Shown: positions 24,770 to 33,889 of the stretch, in pieces
How the letters are laid out: each line of letters opens with the position of its first letter
How positions within the stretch are numbered: the first letter of the stretch is position 1
Assembly (NCBI RefSeq): GCF_025562455.1
Contig: NZ_JAHPRO010000026.1
Span: 1 to 39,363 of the forward strand
DNA length: 39,363 bases
Direction: 5' to 3'
From: Acinetobacter sp. WU_MDCI_Axc73
Lineage (GTDB): Bacteria; Pseudomonadota; Gammaproteobacteria; Pseudomonadales; Moraxellaceae
Made by a program: the position numbers and the translations under genes
The notes under the pieces: generated by a model
The model's input: the letters and a program-made list of their open reading frames with translations, nothing else
Databases searched by the model: none
Told to the model about the DNA's origin: nothing

Positions 24770-24812
24770 CTCAGTAACGTGATGTATAATCGTATCTCAT
24801 CACGTTACTGAG
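24770..24812. repeat. 15-bp perfect inverted repeat next to the dif-like site
   Basis: CTCAGTAACGTGATG at 24770-24784 and CATCACGTTACTGAG at 24798-24812 form a perfect stem with a 13-base loop. There is no poly-T on either side and no adjacent open frame. It directly abuts copy 2 of the 50-bp repeat. It could be a protein-binding site, a transcription stop, or part of a small RNA. The 24615-24941 interval contains no gene; it holds this hairpin, the repeat and the dif-like site. Confidence 0.85.
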
Positions 24813-24814
24813 CT

Positions 24815-24864
24815 GTGGCAACAAACAGGTTGTGTAGGCCACAGTCTAAGATATTCTATTTAAC
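24815..24864 (+). repeat. about 50-bp direct repeat, copy 2
   Basis: GTGGCAACAAACAGGTTGTG, then TAGGCCACAGTCTAAGATAT and TCTATTTAAC. CTGTGG at 24813-24818 and CCACAG at 24839-24844 can pair into a stem. The last bases overlap the XerD arm of the dif-like site, so the duplication includes the edge of the recombination site. Confidence 0.75.
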
Positions 24865-24885
24865 ATAATATTCATTATACGAAGT
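24858..24885 (-). other. dif: XerC/XerD recombination site (dif-like)
   Basis: On the minus strand: XerC arm ACTTCGTATAA, six-base spacer TGAATA, XerD arm TTATGTTAAAT, 28 bases in all. The XerD arm is identical to that of E. coli dif, and the XerC arm is the one seen in Acinetobacter Xer sites. Spacing and length are exact. The surrounding gene orientation flips here, mostly rightward genes to the left and leftward genes to the right, and the pca-qui-pob region lies near mid-chromosome in A. baylyi. That favours the chromosomal dif over a plasmid-type pdif. The site itself is seen directly; its role as the chromosome dimer-resolution site is inferred. Confidence 0.85.
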
Positions 24886-24941
24886 TATTTATTATAAGAC
24901 ATTGATTATAAAGGTTTTTATACTTAATAACTGTTAACAGA

Positions 24942-25205
24942 TTAATTTATTTGCTCTATATCTATCAGATCTATTTCCGAAATTGAATATAAATTATCGT
25001 CAACAACAATACTGCATGACATTTCCATTTTAGTGTTAAATGATACATCTATGTGTTCAATGACACCTTTAACAATTGAGCTTTTTAGATGTTCTGAATA
25101 ATCATTCGGTGTCTCTAAACTACTTAAAAGTCGTTCAAATGCTAGGTCTCTAAACCCAATTTCATGATTCAAGAGTTCAAATGGCACTGTATCAAAATCT
25201 TTCAT
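24942..25205 (-). CDS. small hypothetical protein
   Basis: About 87 residues, acidic, no signal peptide or membrane segment, ending in SISEIDLIDIEQIN. I do not recognise a family. The frame begins at an ATG at 25217, but GGAG at about 25211-25214 is best placed for the ATG at 25205, which I use. It lies between the dif-like site and pobA, in the same direction as pobA but about 70 bases downstream of its stop. The good ribosome binding site supports a real gene. Confidence 0.6.
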   Translation of the reverse strand: MKDFDTVPFELLNHEIGFRDLAFERLLSSLETPNDYSEHLKSSIVKGVIEHIDVSFNTKMEMSCSIVVDDNLYSISEIDLIDIEQIN

Positions 25206-25274
25206 CATTAACTCCATGTATAAAAATAATCAATGAGAAAGTATGTTGAGAATACTTTCCCATATCATATGGAT

Positions 25275-26513
<1,239 letters not shown>

Positions 26514-26566
26514 TCATTAAATTACGTGCTTACATGTCTAAGCTCTATATTTCAAATGAACTATAA

Positions 26567-26601
26567 TCCGCATATCATTACAACTGTCCGCTATACGGAC
26601 A
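26567..26601. promoter_or_regulatory. probable PobR operator
   Basis: TGTCCG-CTATA-CGGACA at 26585-26601 is a perfect inverted repeat, and TCCGCATAT at 26567-26575 is a third, direct half-site. In A. baylyi PobR is known to bind an operator of repeated elements in this same intergenic region. The position, about 80-110 bases before pobA and 30 before pobR, suits activation of pobA and control of pobR. Confidence 0.78.
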
Positions 26602-26630
26602 AAACCAATCTTTAAACTGGAAATTTTGTT

Positions 26631-27446
26631 ATGGAAAGACAATCTGAATTAGTTCATCACCCGCATTCAAATGAACAAATCAGAACTGAAGATTATATTG
26701 CTGGCTTAGCCAAAGGTTTGGCATTACTTGAAGCGTTTGGAATCGATCGTCAACGCTTAAATGTAACTCAAGTAGCAGAACGCACGGGTATCAGCCGAAC
26801 TGCGGCTCGACGTTATCTTAAGACCTTAAAATTTTTGGGTTATCTGGAAACAGATGAACATTATTTTTGGCTTACTCATCGTGTACTCCGTTTTTCTAGT
26901 TCTTATTTAAGCTCTGCGCATCTTCCGAAAGTGGTTCAATCATTTTTAAACTTGTTGTGCGCACAAACTACCCTCACCTTTTCTATCGTAGTACTGGATG
27001 ATCATGAAGTTGTTCCGATCGCGCGTAGTTATTTACCCCAGCAAGATAATTTACGTGTTAGTCCTTATGGGATGCATTTAGGCAATCGTTTACCTGCACA
27101 TGCAACTTCTACAGGTAAAATTTTATTGTCCACTTTAACTCCCGATGAACAGATGCAATGGATTCGACGTTATGGTTTGAAACGTTTAACTCCTTATACA
27201 ATGATTGATGAATCTATTTTTCTAAAAACACTCCAACAGATTTCACTTTCAGATTATTGTCTATCCAAGGAAGAACATGAGCTTGGTGTGATTGCTATAG
27301 CTGTCCCTGTTTTAAATGCTCAAGGGCGCGCTATTGCTGCGCTGAATTGTATGTCTCAAACCAATCGGGTACAGGAAAGTTATTTGATTGATCAGGTCTT
27401 ACCTTTACTTAGAAATACCGCAAATGAGTTAAGGAATATTGTTTAA
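26631..27446 (+). CDS. pobR: IclR-family activator of pobA
   Basis: A 271-residue IclR protein. The N-terminal winged helix-turn-helix covers about residues 24-85 (DYIAGLAKGLALLEAFGI, TQVAERTGISRTAARRYLKT). The C-terminal effector domain binds the inducer, 4-hydroxybenzoate in the family's best-known member; HATSTGKILLSTLTPDE and HELGVIAIAVPVLNAQGRAI are characteristic IclR blocks. It is divergent from pobA with a clear palindromic operator between them and ends at a strong terminator shared with quiA. The paralogous regulator PcaU is not in the window. Confidence 0.94.
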   Translation: MERQSELVHHPHSNEQIRTEDYIAGLAKGLALLEAFGIDRQRLNVTQVAERTGISRTAARRYLKTLKFLGYLETDEHYFWLTHRVLRFSSSYLSSAHLPKVVQSFLNLLCAQTTLTFSIVVLDDHEVVPIARSYLPQQDNLRVSPYGMHLGNRLPAHATSTGKILLSTLTPDEQMQWIRRYGLKRLTPYTMIDESIFLKTLQQISLSDYCLSKEEHELGVIAIAVPVLNAQGRAIAALNCMSQTNRVQESYLIDQVLPLLRNTANELRNIV

Positions 27447-27449
27447 TCA

Positions 27450-27477
27450 AAAAAGGGATTCTAACGAATCCCTTTTT
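27450..27477. terminator. bidirectional terminator between pobR and quiA
   Basis: AAAAAGGGATTC and GAATCCCTTTTT form a perfect 12-base stem around TAAC, with A and T runs at the ends. It lies between two convergent genes and marks the end of the pca-qui transcript. Confidence 0.92.
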
Positions 27478-27490
27478 CATAAATTTTTAC

Positions 27491-29920
27491 TTATTTATCT
27501 AAAGCATAAGCTACTACATAGTCACCATGATCAGGAGACTGACGCGCACCACCAGCAGAAATCACAACGTATTGTTTTCCTGTTTTAGGTGAAACATAGC
27601 TCATAGGTGTGCCTTGGCTACCGACTGGTAAGCGGGCTTTCCAGAGCTCTTTACCATTTGATGAATCAAAGGCACGTAAATAATAATCTTGCGTTGCGGC
27701 AAAGAAAACTAGTCCACCCTGCGTCGCCATTGGACCACCAATGGTTGGCATACCAATAGGTGCTTTTAATCCCATCTTGATACCCATCGGACCAGTATCC
27801 TGTATTGTACCTAATGGAACTTGCCATGCGACTTGACGTGTTTTCATGTCAATTGCAGTCATAGTACCAAATGGCGGTTTTTGGCATGGAATACCCAAAG
27901 CCGACATAAAGCGGTTTTTGTTGACTTTATAAGGAGTACCAGCCATAGGTACAGCGCCCATACCGGTATTGACTTTTTCACCACCGCTAGCCTGAATTTT
28001 GATATCTTCAGGTGTCTGTTTGATCAGTTGAATCCACAGACCTAAACGCATGTCATTGACAAACATATAACGATGCGATGGATCAAATGCGATAGATCCC
28101 CAGTTCATACCACCAAGCGAACCTGGAAAACTCAATGAAATATCAGTACCTGGTGCAGTATATAGACCATCGTAACGCATTGATTTAAAGCTAATACGAC
28201 ACATCAACTGATCAAATGGTGTAGCACCCCACATGTCTGATTCAGTTAAAGTCTGATTACCAATTTGAGGCATTTCAACTGAACGTGGTTGTACTTTGCT
28301 GTACTGTTCACCTGGAATATCCGCCACTTTCACTTGCTGATTTTCAACTTTGGTCAGCGGTTGACCCGTAACACGATCAAGTACATAGAATTGACCAGAC
28401 TTAGTCCCAATGACAACAGCGGGTTTAGTTGTTCCATCTTTCATTGGGAAATCAACCAGACTTGGTTGCATTGGCAAATCAAAGTCCCAAAGATCATTGT
28501 GAACAGTTTGATAGACCCACTTTTCTTTACCCGTTGATGCATCAAGCGCTAAAACAGAAGTATTATATTTATGATCTGCTGCGGTACGATTACCCCCCCA
28601 AACGTCTACAGATGAGCTTCCCATTGGTAAGAACACCGTATTCATTTGCGGATCATACGACATTGCAGCCCAAGAGTTCGCAGAGCTACGTTTATAAATT
28701 TCGCCTGGTTTTAATACATAGTTTGGATCTGGGTTACGTGCATCAAACGCCCAGCGTAATTGCCCTGTAATGACATCATACGCACGGATAACACCGCCTG
28801 GCATATCTGCGGCAACATTATCGGCAATGCGGCTACCAATAACCAAAACAGAACCTGCAACGGTCGGCGCAGATGTGACTTCAAAACGCGGCGCTTTCGT
28901 GCCATCTCCTAAACCTTGTAACAAATCGACTGTGCCATTAACCCCAAAATCTTTACAACGTTCACCTGTATCTGCATTGACGGCAATTAAGCGACCATCA
29001 GGAGTATTGGTATACACACGACGTGGGCATTCAGTGTTTGCTGTTACAGTTGCAACTGCTGTTGCTCCTGCTAAGGTAGGCTGAACTAATGGTTTTGTAG
29101 AGTCAAAGTAAGCGACTCCACGGCAACGTTCCCATGCATCGGCTTTAGAATTGACTTCTGCTTTCCAGAGTTGTTTACCAGTATCTGCATCAAGTGCAAA
29201 AATATTATTATGTGGTGTACATAGAAATACTTTATCACCAACCTGTAAAGGTGTCATTTGATCTTCAGCACCATTACCAGTGCCTGTAGTAAAGTCACCA
29301 GTACGAAAACGCCAGACTTCTTTCAGGTTGGATACATTATTTCGATTGATCTGATCTAATGCTACAAAACGGCTACCGCCTGCATCATTACCGTAATGAT
29401 CCCAATTTACCTGCTTTTTAGCTGGATCGACAGGGACAAGCGGTAACTCTTCACCAGATGCTTTCACCGTTGGATGTGGAATAAACATACCGTATAAACC
29501 ACCGATCATGCCTAAAACAGTCAATCCACCAATAATATAGGCAGGTGCAGAAAGCGAAGTTTGATACTGATATTTACGAATAGAAGGTAATGTCAATAAC
29601 AAAGCAGCAAATAGCCCTGCTGGGAACATTAAGCGCGAATGTAATGGCCAGAATTCCCATCCCGCATCAATCAATGCCCAAATCACAGTTCCAACAAAGA
29701 CCAGTGCAAATAACCAAACGCCCAGTGCTTTTTTCTTAAAGATAAAAAATGCTGATGCGGTTGTGAATAAACCTGCGATCAGGAAGTACCATGAACCACC
29801 GAGACTAATGAGTTTGCCACCGCCGATGATATAGAATAAACCCGTAATTAATAAAGCTAGCCCAAGTATAAAACACCATATTTTAAATATGATGTGAGAT
29901 TTTTCTTGAGGGTCAGACAT
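27491..29920 (-). CDS. quiA: PQQ-dependent quinate/shikimate dehydrogenase
   Basis: About 809 residues, the layout of membrane-bound quinoproteins. Five hydrophobic segments lie in the first 135 residues (for example IWCFILGLALLITGLFYIIG), followed by an eight-bladed PQQ propeller facing the periplasm. The propeller shows repeated tryptophan-docking motifs such as ALDADTGKQLWKAEV, ALDASTGKEKWVYQTVHNDL and AFDSSNGKELWKARLP. It oxidises quinate to 3-dehydroquinate and shikimate to 3-dehydroshikimate, passing electrons to ubiquinone. The start is placed at the ATG at 29920 (MSDPQEKSH), eight bases after GGAG; the frame is open 13 codons further. It is the last gene of the pca-qui cluster. No PQQ biosynthesis genes are present. 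Confidence 0.93.
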   Translation of the reverse strand: MSDPQEKSHIIFKIWCFILGLALLITGLFYIIGGGKLISLGGSWYFLIAGLFTTASAFFIFKKKALGVWLFALVFVGTVIWALIDAGWEFWPLHSRLMFPAGLFAALLLTLPSIRKYQYQTSLSAPAYIIGGLTVLGMIGGLYGMFIPHPTVKASGEELPLVPVDPAKKQVNWDHYGNDAGGSRFVALDQINRNNVSNLKEVWRFRTGDFTTGTGNGAEDQMTPLQVGDKVFLCTPHNNIFALDADTGKQLWKAEVNSKADAWERCRGVAYFDSTKPLVQPTLAGATAVATVTANTECPRRVYTNTPDGRLIAVNADTGERCKDFGVNGTVDLLQGLGDGTKAPRFEVTSAPTVAGSVLVIGSRIADNVAADMPGGVIRAYDVITGQLRWAFDARNPDPNYVLKPGEIYKRSSANSWAAMSYDPQMNTVFLPMGSSSVDVWGGNRTAADHKYNTSVLALDASTGKEKWVYQTVHNDLWDFDLPMQPSLVDFPMKDGTTKPAVVIGTKSGQFYVLDRVTGQPLTKVENQQVKVADIPGEQYSKVQPRSVEMPQIGNQTLTESDMWGATPFDQLMCRISFKSMRYDGLYTAPGTDISLSFPGSLGGMNWGSIAFDPSHRYMFVNDMRLGLWIQLIKQTPEDIKIQASGGEKVNTGMGAVPMAGTPYKVNKNRFMSALGIPCQKPPFGTMTAIDMKTRQVAWQVPLGTIQDTGPMGIKMGLKAPIGMPTIGGPMATQGGLVFFAATQDYYLRAFDSSNGKELWKARLPVGSQGTPMSYVSPKTGKQYVVISAGGARQSPDHGDYVVAYALDK

Positions 29921-29997
29921 ACATCTTTCTCCACTTATTATAACAATGAAAATCTGCAAAAAAATCTCAAATCATCACTGTTATCTATAAACACATT

Positions 29998-30027
29998 CAG
30001 CTAAAGTGGTTTTCACCACTTTAGCTG
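29998..30027. repeat. intercistronic hairpin between quiX and quiA
   Basis: CAGCTAAAGTGG and CCACTTTAGCTG form a perfect 12-base stem with a six-base loop. It lies in the 180-base gap between quiX and quiA. On the transcribed strand it lacks a poly-U tract, so partial termination or mRNA stabilisation is more likely than a full stop. Confidence 0.8.
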
Positions 30028-30102
30028 TTCGAATAATACTTAAATACAACAATATCATGCTTATATTTTAAGCAAAAATTTTTTATTAAAATCGCGATAT
30101 TG

Positions 30103-31422
30103 TTAGAAATTTAAACGCATAGTTAAACCTGCAACCCACGCATCATCGACCTCTTTTACACCCGCAGGTTGATGGATATATTGGATATTTGGGCGTAGCA
30201 TCACGGCTGGTGACCATTGATAAGTATAATTTAATTCAACATTGAGTTCGTCACGTTGAATTGGAATATAGTTGGTTGCAAATGCGTCATACTCATAATA
30301 ACCACGACTTTCGTTAGTTGAGATTTGACGATCTCGGGCACGATCATTCACTAAATAGTTCGCTAAACCAAAACCAACCGAATCGTTTGGACGGCTATCG
30401 AAAACACCTTTGTACCAAAGTGCAATTTGCTGAGTACTTTGCACCGTTGTTGTCGCTTTATCGTTAAGTACACCATTAAAACTCACAAATAAGCCACGTT
30501 TTGGATCATTTTCACGTTGAGTTAACTGCTGTTGTGTATTAATCCAGAAGCTATGTTTGCTACTATGCTCTTTACCAACTGTTCCAACATCATTGGCATC
30601 TGCGGTTGAGTATAAAGCGCCTATTTTATATTCGCCTGGCAAACCATTAAATGCGGTAAGTTTCGGTTTCCATGCTAATTCCACAGGAATGGTTGCACCT
30701 TTGACATTATTCATATCAAGATTAAAACCATCGCTATTCGATTTAGTTTTGGTATTGTCAGGGTTGACTTCATAAACACCAAGTCCTAGTGTCCATTCAG
30801 GTGCAAATTGGTATTTTACATTTGCACCCCAAAGCCCTACTGGCCAGTTGTACCAGATCGAACCAATCGATTTTCCAAGCTGCCCACCACAAAGCAAAAG
30901 ATTTTGAAATTCGCATTGGGAGCTGTTGAAATCATCAGACATACCCATACGACCAATTTTCACCTGAACGGTGTTGTCATCAAAACCTTTTTTAATCCAT
31001 GCCTGAGTCAAGCGCCAGATTTTTCCGCGACCATAAATTTCCTGACTATTCCCTAAAGCGCTTGAGCGTGGATCTTTAATGCGCTCAAGTGTTAAGGCAT
31101 TCCCGTCGCGTTTGGTAATCATAATAGCCGCAGTTGTATCTTCCCACCCTGCAATTTTATTTAAGTCAAAATTTGCACCTAAAGTCAGTTGCCCTGCATT
31201 TTCAAGGGTATTGCTATCATTATAGCCTCCATCGAGATTAGTTGCTGCCTGACTCATAATCGACGCTGTAAATTTATAACCTTTGCTTTCGAGTTGCTGG
31301 CGCTCACCGCCCCAATCCCCCAATAACCATTGGCGATCTTGTGACCAAAACTCATTTGCCAGTGCGATTTGACTGCTTAATATTGCTGTTGAAATCAAAC
31401 CTAATTTAAAACAATGATGCAT
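30103..31422 (-). CDS. quiX: OprB-type outer-membrane porin of the quinate operon
   Basis: A 439-residue protein with a signal peptide (cleavage after IALA, about residue 22) and the architecture of carbohydrate-selective OprB porins. The mature N-terminus (NEFWSQDRQWLLGDWGGERQ) has the family's LLGDWGG motif. Beta-strand-rich repeats follow, and the protein ends in an aromatic residue (GLTMRLNF). In the ADP1 order it sits between quiC and quiA, so passage of quinate or shikimate through the outer membrane is the expected role, although this is inferred from context. Hairpins in both flanking gaps could set its expression separately from its neighbours. Confidence 0.88.
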   Translation of the reverse strand: MHHCFKLGLISTAILSSQIALANEFWSQDRQWLLGDWGGERQQLESKGYKFTASIMSQAATNLDGGYNDSNTLENAGQLTLGANFDLNKIAGWEDTTAAIMITKRDGNALTLERIKDPRSSALGNSQEIYGRGKIWRLTQAWIKKGFDDNTVQVKIGRMGMSDDFNSSQCEFQNLLLCGGQLGKSIGSIWYNWPVGLWGANVKYQFAPEWTLGLGVYEVNPDNTKTKSNSDGFNLDMNNVKGATIPVELAWKPKLTAFNGLPGEYKIGALYSTADANDVGTVGKEHSSKHSFWINTQQQLTQRENDPKRGLFVSFNGVLNDKATTTVQSTQQIALWYKGVFDSRPNDSVGFGLANYLVNDRARDRQISTNESRGYYEYDAFATNYIPIQRDELNVELNYTYQWSPAVMLRPNIQYIHQPAGVKEVDDAWVAGLTMRLNF

Positions 31423-31439
31423 ATTCTTTCCTTTTTATC

Positions 31440-31467
31440 GGGGCTGTCTTCGAAAGGAAGACTCCCC
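31440..31467. repeat. intercistronic hairpin between quiC and quiX
   Basis: GGGGCTGTCTTC and GAAGACTCCCC pair around GAAAG with a one-base bulge. On the leftward transcript it follows quiC by 13 bases and precedes quiX by 17 bases. GC-rich but without a following U run. Confidence 0.75.
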
Positions 31468-31480
31468 TTTATCCTTTTTA

Positions 31481-32941
31481 TTATTTGATCTGAACCGCAG
31501 GACTTAATTCAGATGTCGCACCCAAATGATCCGTGACATTCACTGTAATAGAAGGCATCGGTACTTTTGGTGTCCAGTTTGATTTTGCAACACCTTGTGC
31601 ATTTGTTACCATCACAATTGAACCCAAATATTGCTCAGCCTCAGATGAAGAAGCAGTGCGATTCCCAAAGAATTCAACGTTATAACGCTGGTTTGGTGTT
31701 CCTTTGATTTCAACGTTCAACTGTTTTTTATTGAGCGTAAGTTTAGGTGCCTGAATACCCTGATTTGGAATAGCATTACAATTTTGTTGGTTCGGCTGTG
31801 TACAGGTTTTTTGAAGTTTTGCCGGTTCAATGATTACACCGCCACCACGCGAACCAACGAAGCCTTCATGTTCAAGTGCAGGAACGCCAAATACGATTGC
31901 CCCAAGACGCTGGTTGGGAACACAGGAACCACCTGCTTCACAACGTTTAATGTCTTTGCCATTGTCCCAAATCTGATTTTTGGTTAGAGTGATCCGTGCA
32001 TTGGCATCTTTTTCAGAACGGATCGCGATACCGATACGATTGCCATGCACTTTGTTGCTGTCAAAGATATTGCCATCACCTGTTAAATTGAATCCCAACG
32101 AGTTATTGGTCAACTCGTTATACGCAATATAGTTACGTTTGCCCCAGTTAATTTGCAAACCGTCTGAGTAGTTCTCAAACTTGTTGCCAACCACCGCATT
32201 GTCGTTGCCCCACAAGATCTCGATACCTTGAGATGGTTCAGGATTCGCTTTCGTGGAAGTGAACAGATTATTGGCAATCAGGTTAAATGCTGCGCCACGG
32301 GTTAATTCTAGACCATCACCATTATCAATAAATAGATTGTCTAGCACCTTATTATTGTTGGTCGTGGTCGAAGTTGGGTTGCCTTTGCCATCATCACCCG
32401 TGATCATGACACCCGCTCCACCATAATTATTGCTTATGCGGTTATGCTGAATCAGGTTGTTACTTGAACGATTCACCAAAACACCAATACAGAAGCGGTG
32501 AACATCTAGGCCTTTAAGAGTTACCCCATTGACGTCTTGTAGAACCAGACCGGGTAAAGTCATAGTACGAACATTGGTGCCATACTGTTCAGGATTTGCA
32601 CCTGGACAAGCTTTCGCACCTTCACCTTTAATGTAGTTTGAGCCATCAATGGCGATAAACTCACCTGTTTTATCCCACTCTGTCCCGATAATCTTTACAG
32701 AAGACTTGATCGGTGGTAATGGTTGATTAACTTTAATGACATAAGGTGCTTTACCTACCGCTTGAATCAGGATCTGATTTTCCTGATCGTTATTAGCATT
32801 GGATTGTTCAATCGCCCAGCGCAAAGAACCTTTTTCGCTATCATCCTGATAACGATCAACGACATAAGTTTCTGCCGCAGTAAAACCTGAAGTTACTAAG
32901 CCCAGAGCCAATAAAGATACGCGTAAAGAGGTTAATTTCAT
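31481..32941 (-). CDS. quiC: 3-dehydroshikimate dehydratase, periplasmic, right-handed beta-helix
   Basis: A 486-residue protein with a signal peptide (MKLTSLRVSLLALGLVTSGF, cleavage near TAA/E), so it should act in the periplasm. The body is a right-handed parallel beta-helix with many short asparagine-rich turns, for example NLIQHNRISNNYGGAGVMIT and NKVLDNLFIDNGDGLELTRG. By sequence alone it would be called a beta-helix repeat protein. Gene order identical to ADP1 identifies it as QuiC, which converts 3-dehydroshikimate to protocatechuate and is known to be unrelated to fungal and AsbF-type dehydratases. It follows quiB by 19 bases. Catalytic residues cannot be assigned from the sequence alone. 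Confidence 0.9.
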   Translation of the reverse strand: MKLTSLRVSLLALGLVTSGFTAAETYVVDRYQDDSEKGSLRWAIEQSNANNDQENQILIQAVGKAPYVIKVNQPLPPIKSSVKIIGTEWDKTGEFIAIDGSNYIKGEGAKACPGANPEQYGTNVRTMTLPGLVLQDVNGVTLKGLDVHRFCIGVLVNRSSNNLIQHNRISNNYGGAGVMITGDDGKGNPTSTTTNNNKVLDNLFIDNGDGLELTRGAAFNLIANNLFTSTKANPEPSQGIEILWGNDNAVVGNKFENYSDGLQINWGKRNYIAYNELTNNSLGFNLTGDGNIFDSNKVHGNRIGIAIRSEKDANARITLTKNQIWDNGKDIKRCEAGGSCVPNQRLGAIVFGVPALEHEGFVGSRGGGVIIEPAKLQKTCTQPNQQNCNAIPNQGIQAPKLTLNKKQLNVEIKGTPNQRYNVEFFGNRTASSSEAEQYLGSIVMVTNAQGVAKSNWTPKVPMPSITVNVTDHLGATSELSPAVQIK

Positions 32942-32960
32942 GACATGTTCCCTGTCTTAT

Positions 32961-33830
32961 TTAAGGTGTAGGTTGAACAGTTTTAAGGAATTGTTTAAGT
33001 GCAGTGACATCGATTTGACCTGGTGCTGAAGCCTCTCCAATCATGCCAAAGCTCAAACTTCCCCCCATATTGGCTGTCGCTATGCGGGAAATCGTGCCTA
33101 AACGCCCCATCGACATGGTCAAAAGCGGTTTTTTACTTTGCTCACTAACTTTTAAGGTGGCATTCATCAAAGTAAATACGTCTTGCTTGGATTTTGGCAT
33201 CACTGCAATTTTTAAAATATCTGCACCCATTTGATCCTGTTTCAGCAATCGGCTGACAATTTCCTGCTCACTTGGTGTTTTATCAAAATCGTGGTTTGAC
33301 ATCACAACCAATACTTTTTTCTGGTGTGCGAGTTTGGTTAATTTGGCAACTGTGGTTGGATCACGGAACATCTCAATATCCAGCAATTGCATAAATGGTT
33401 TTTTTAGATATTCACTATAGATCTTTTCATATTCTTGATCTGTCACTTTTAACTTTCCACCTTCGTTGGAAGTACGAATTGTGGCAAGCAATGGTTTATC
33501 TTTTAAAATCTGATTCAGTTCTTGCCCTAAAGCAATCACTTGTTTGGTATCGCTGGCAAATTCAAGCAAGTCAATACGAAATTCTGCAATATCTGCATCT
33601 TTATTGGCTGCAATCACTTTTGCCTGTGCCAAAGCCTGTTCCTTGGTTTTGGCAGTAATCGGTACAATGGTTTTAACAGGTAATTCACCAATGTTAAGAT
33701 TTTTTACCACATAAGATGACTGTGCTGGTGTAACAGTGGGTTCTGCGGCATACGTTGATGCAAAAGGTAATGACATGACTAATGCGCCACTGATGCAAAG
33801 TTGTTTGACAAGCTTATTGCTATTGAACAT
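32961..33830 (-). CDS. quiB: 3-dehydroquinate dehydratase, type I, secreted
   Basis: A 289-residue type I dehydroquinase with an added signal peptide (about residues 1-29, ending STYAAE). Conserved residues are in place: substrate-binding EFRIDLLE at 83-90, TIRTSNEGG at 117-125, the catalytic His180 in NHDF, and the Schiff-base Lys207 in ILKIAVMP. SRIATAN and the GGSLSFG segment close the active site. It dehydrates 3-dehydroquinate to 3-dehydroshikimate. AroD-type biosynthetic enzymes are cytoplasmic; the leader here places it beside QuiA and QuiC in the periplasm. It begins 59 bases after pcaG. Confidence 0.94.
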   Translation of the reverse strand: MFNSNKLVKQLCISGALVMSLPFASTYAAEPTVTPAQSSYVVKNLNIGELPVKTIVPITAKTKEQALAQAKVIAANKDADIAEFRIDLLEFASDTKQVIALGQELNQILKDKPLLATIRTSNEGGKLKVTDQEYEKIYSEYLKKPFMQLLDIEMFRDPTTVAKLTKLAHQKKVLVVMSNHDFDKTPSEQEIVSRLLKQDQMGADILKIAVMPKSKQDVFTLMNATLKVSEQSKKPLLTMSMGRLGTISRIATANMGGSLSFGMIGEASAPGQIDVTALKQFLKTVQPTP

Positions 33831-33854
33831 TTACGTTTCCTTGTAAACCAAGAG

Positions 33855-33879
33855 AACTGTACGCCAAAGACGTACAGTT
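33855..33879. repeat. intercistronic hairpin between pcaG and quiB
   Basis: AACTGTACG and CGTACAGTT form a perfect nine-base stem around a seven-base loop, in the 59-base gap where the pca genes give way to the qui genes. No poly-U tract follows on the leftward transcript. Confidence 0.78.
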
Positions 33880-33889
33880 GATTCCATCA

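Noticed and set aside
28711..29084. Open frames on the opposite strand of quiA and similar shadows inside pca, RND and other genes
   Set aside because: They lie wholly inside well-supported genes in other frames and have low-complexity or implausible protein composition.
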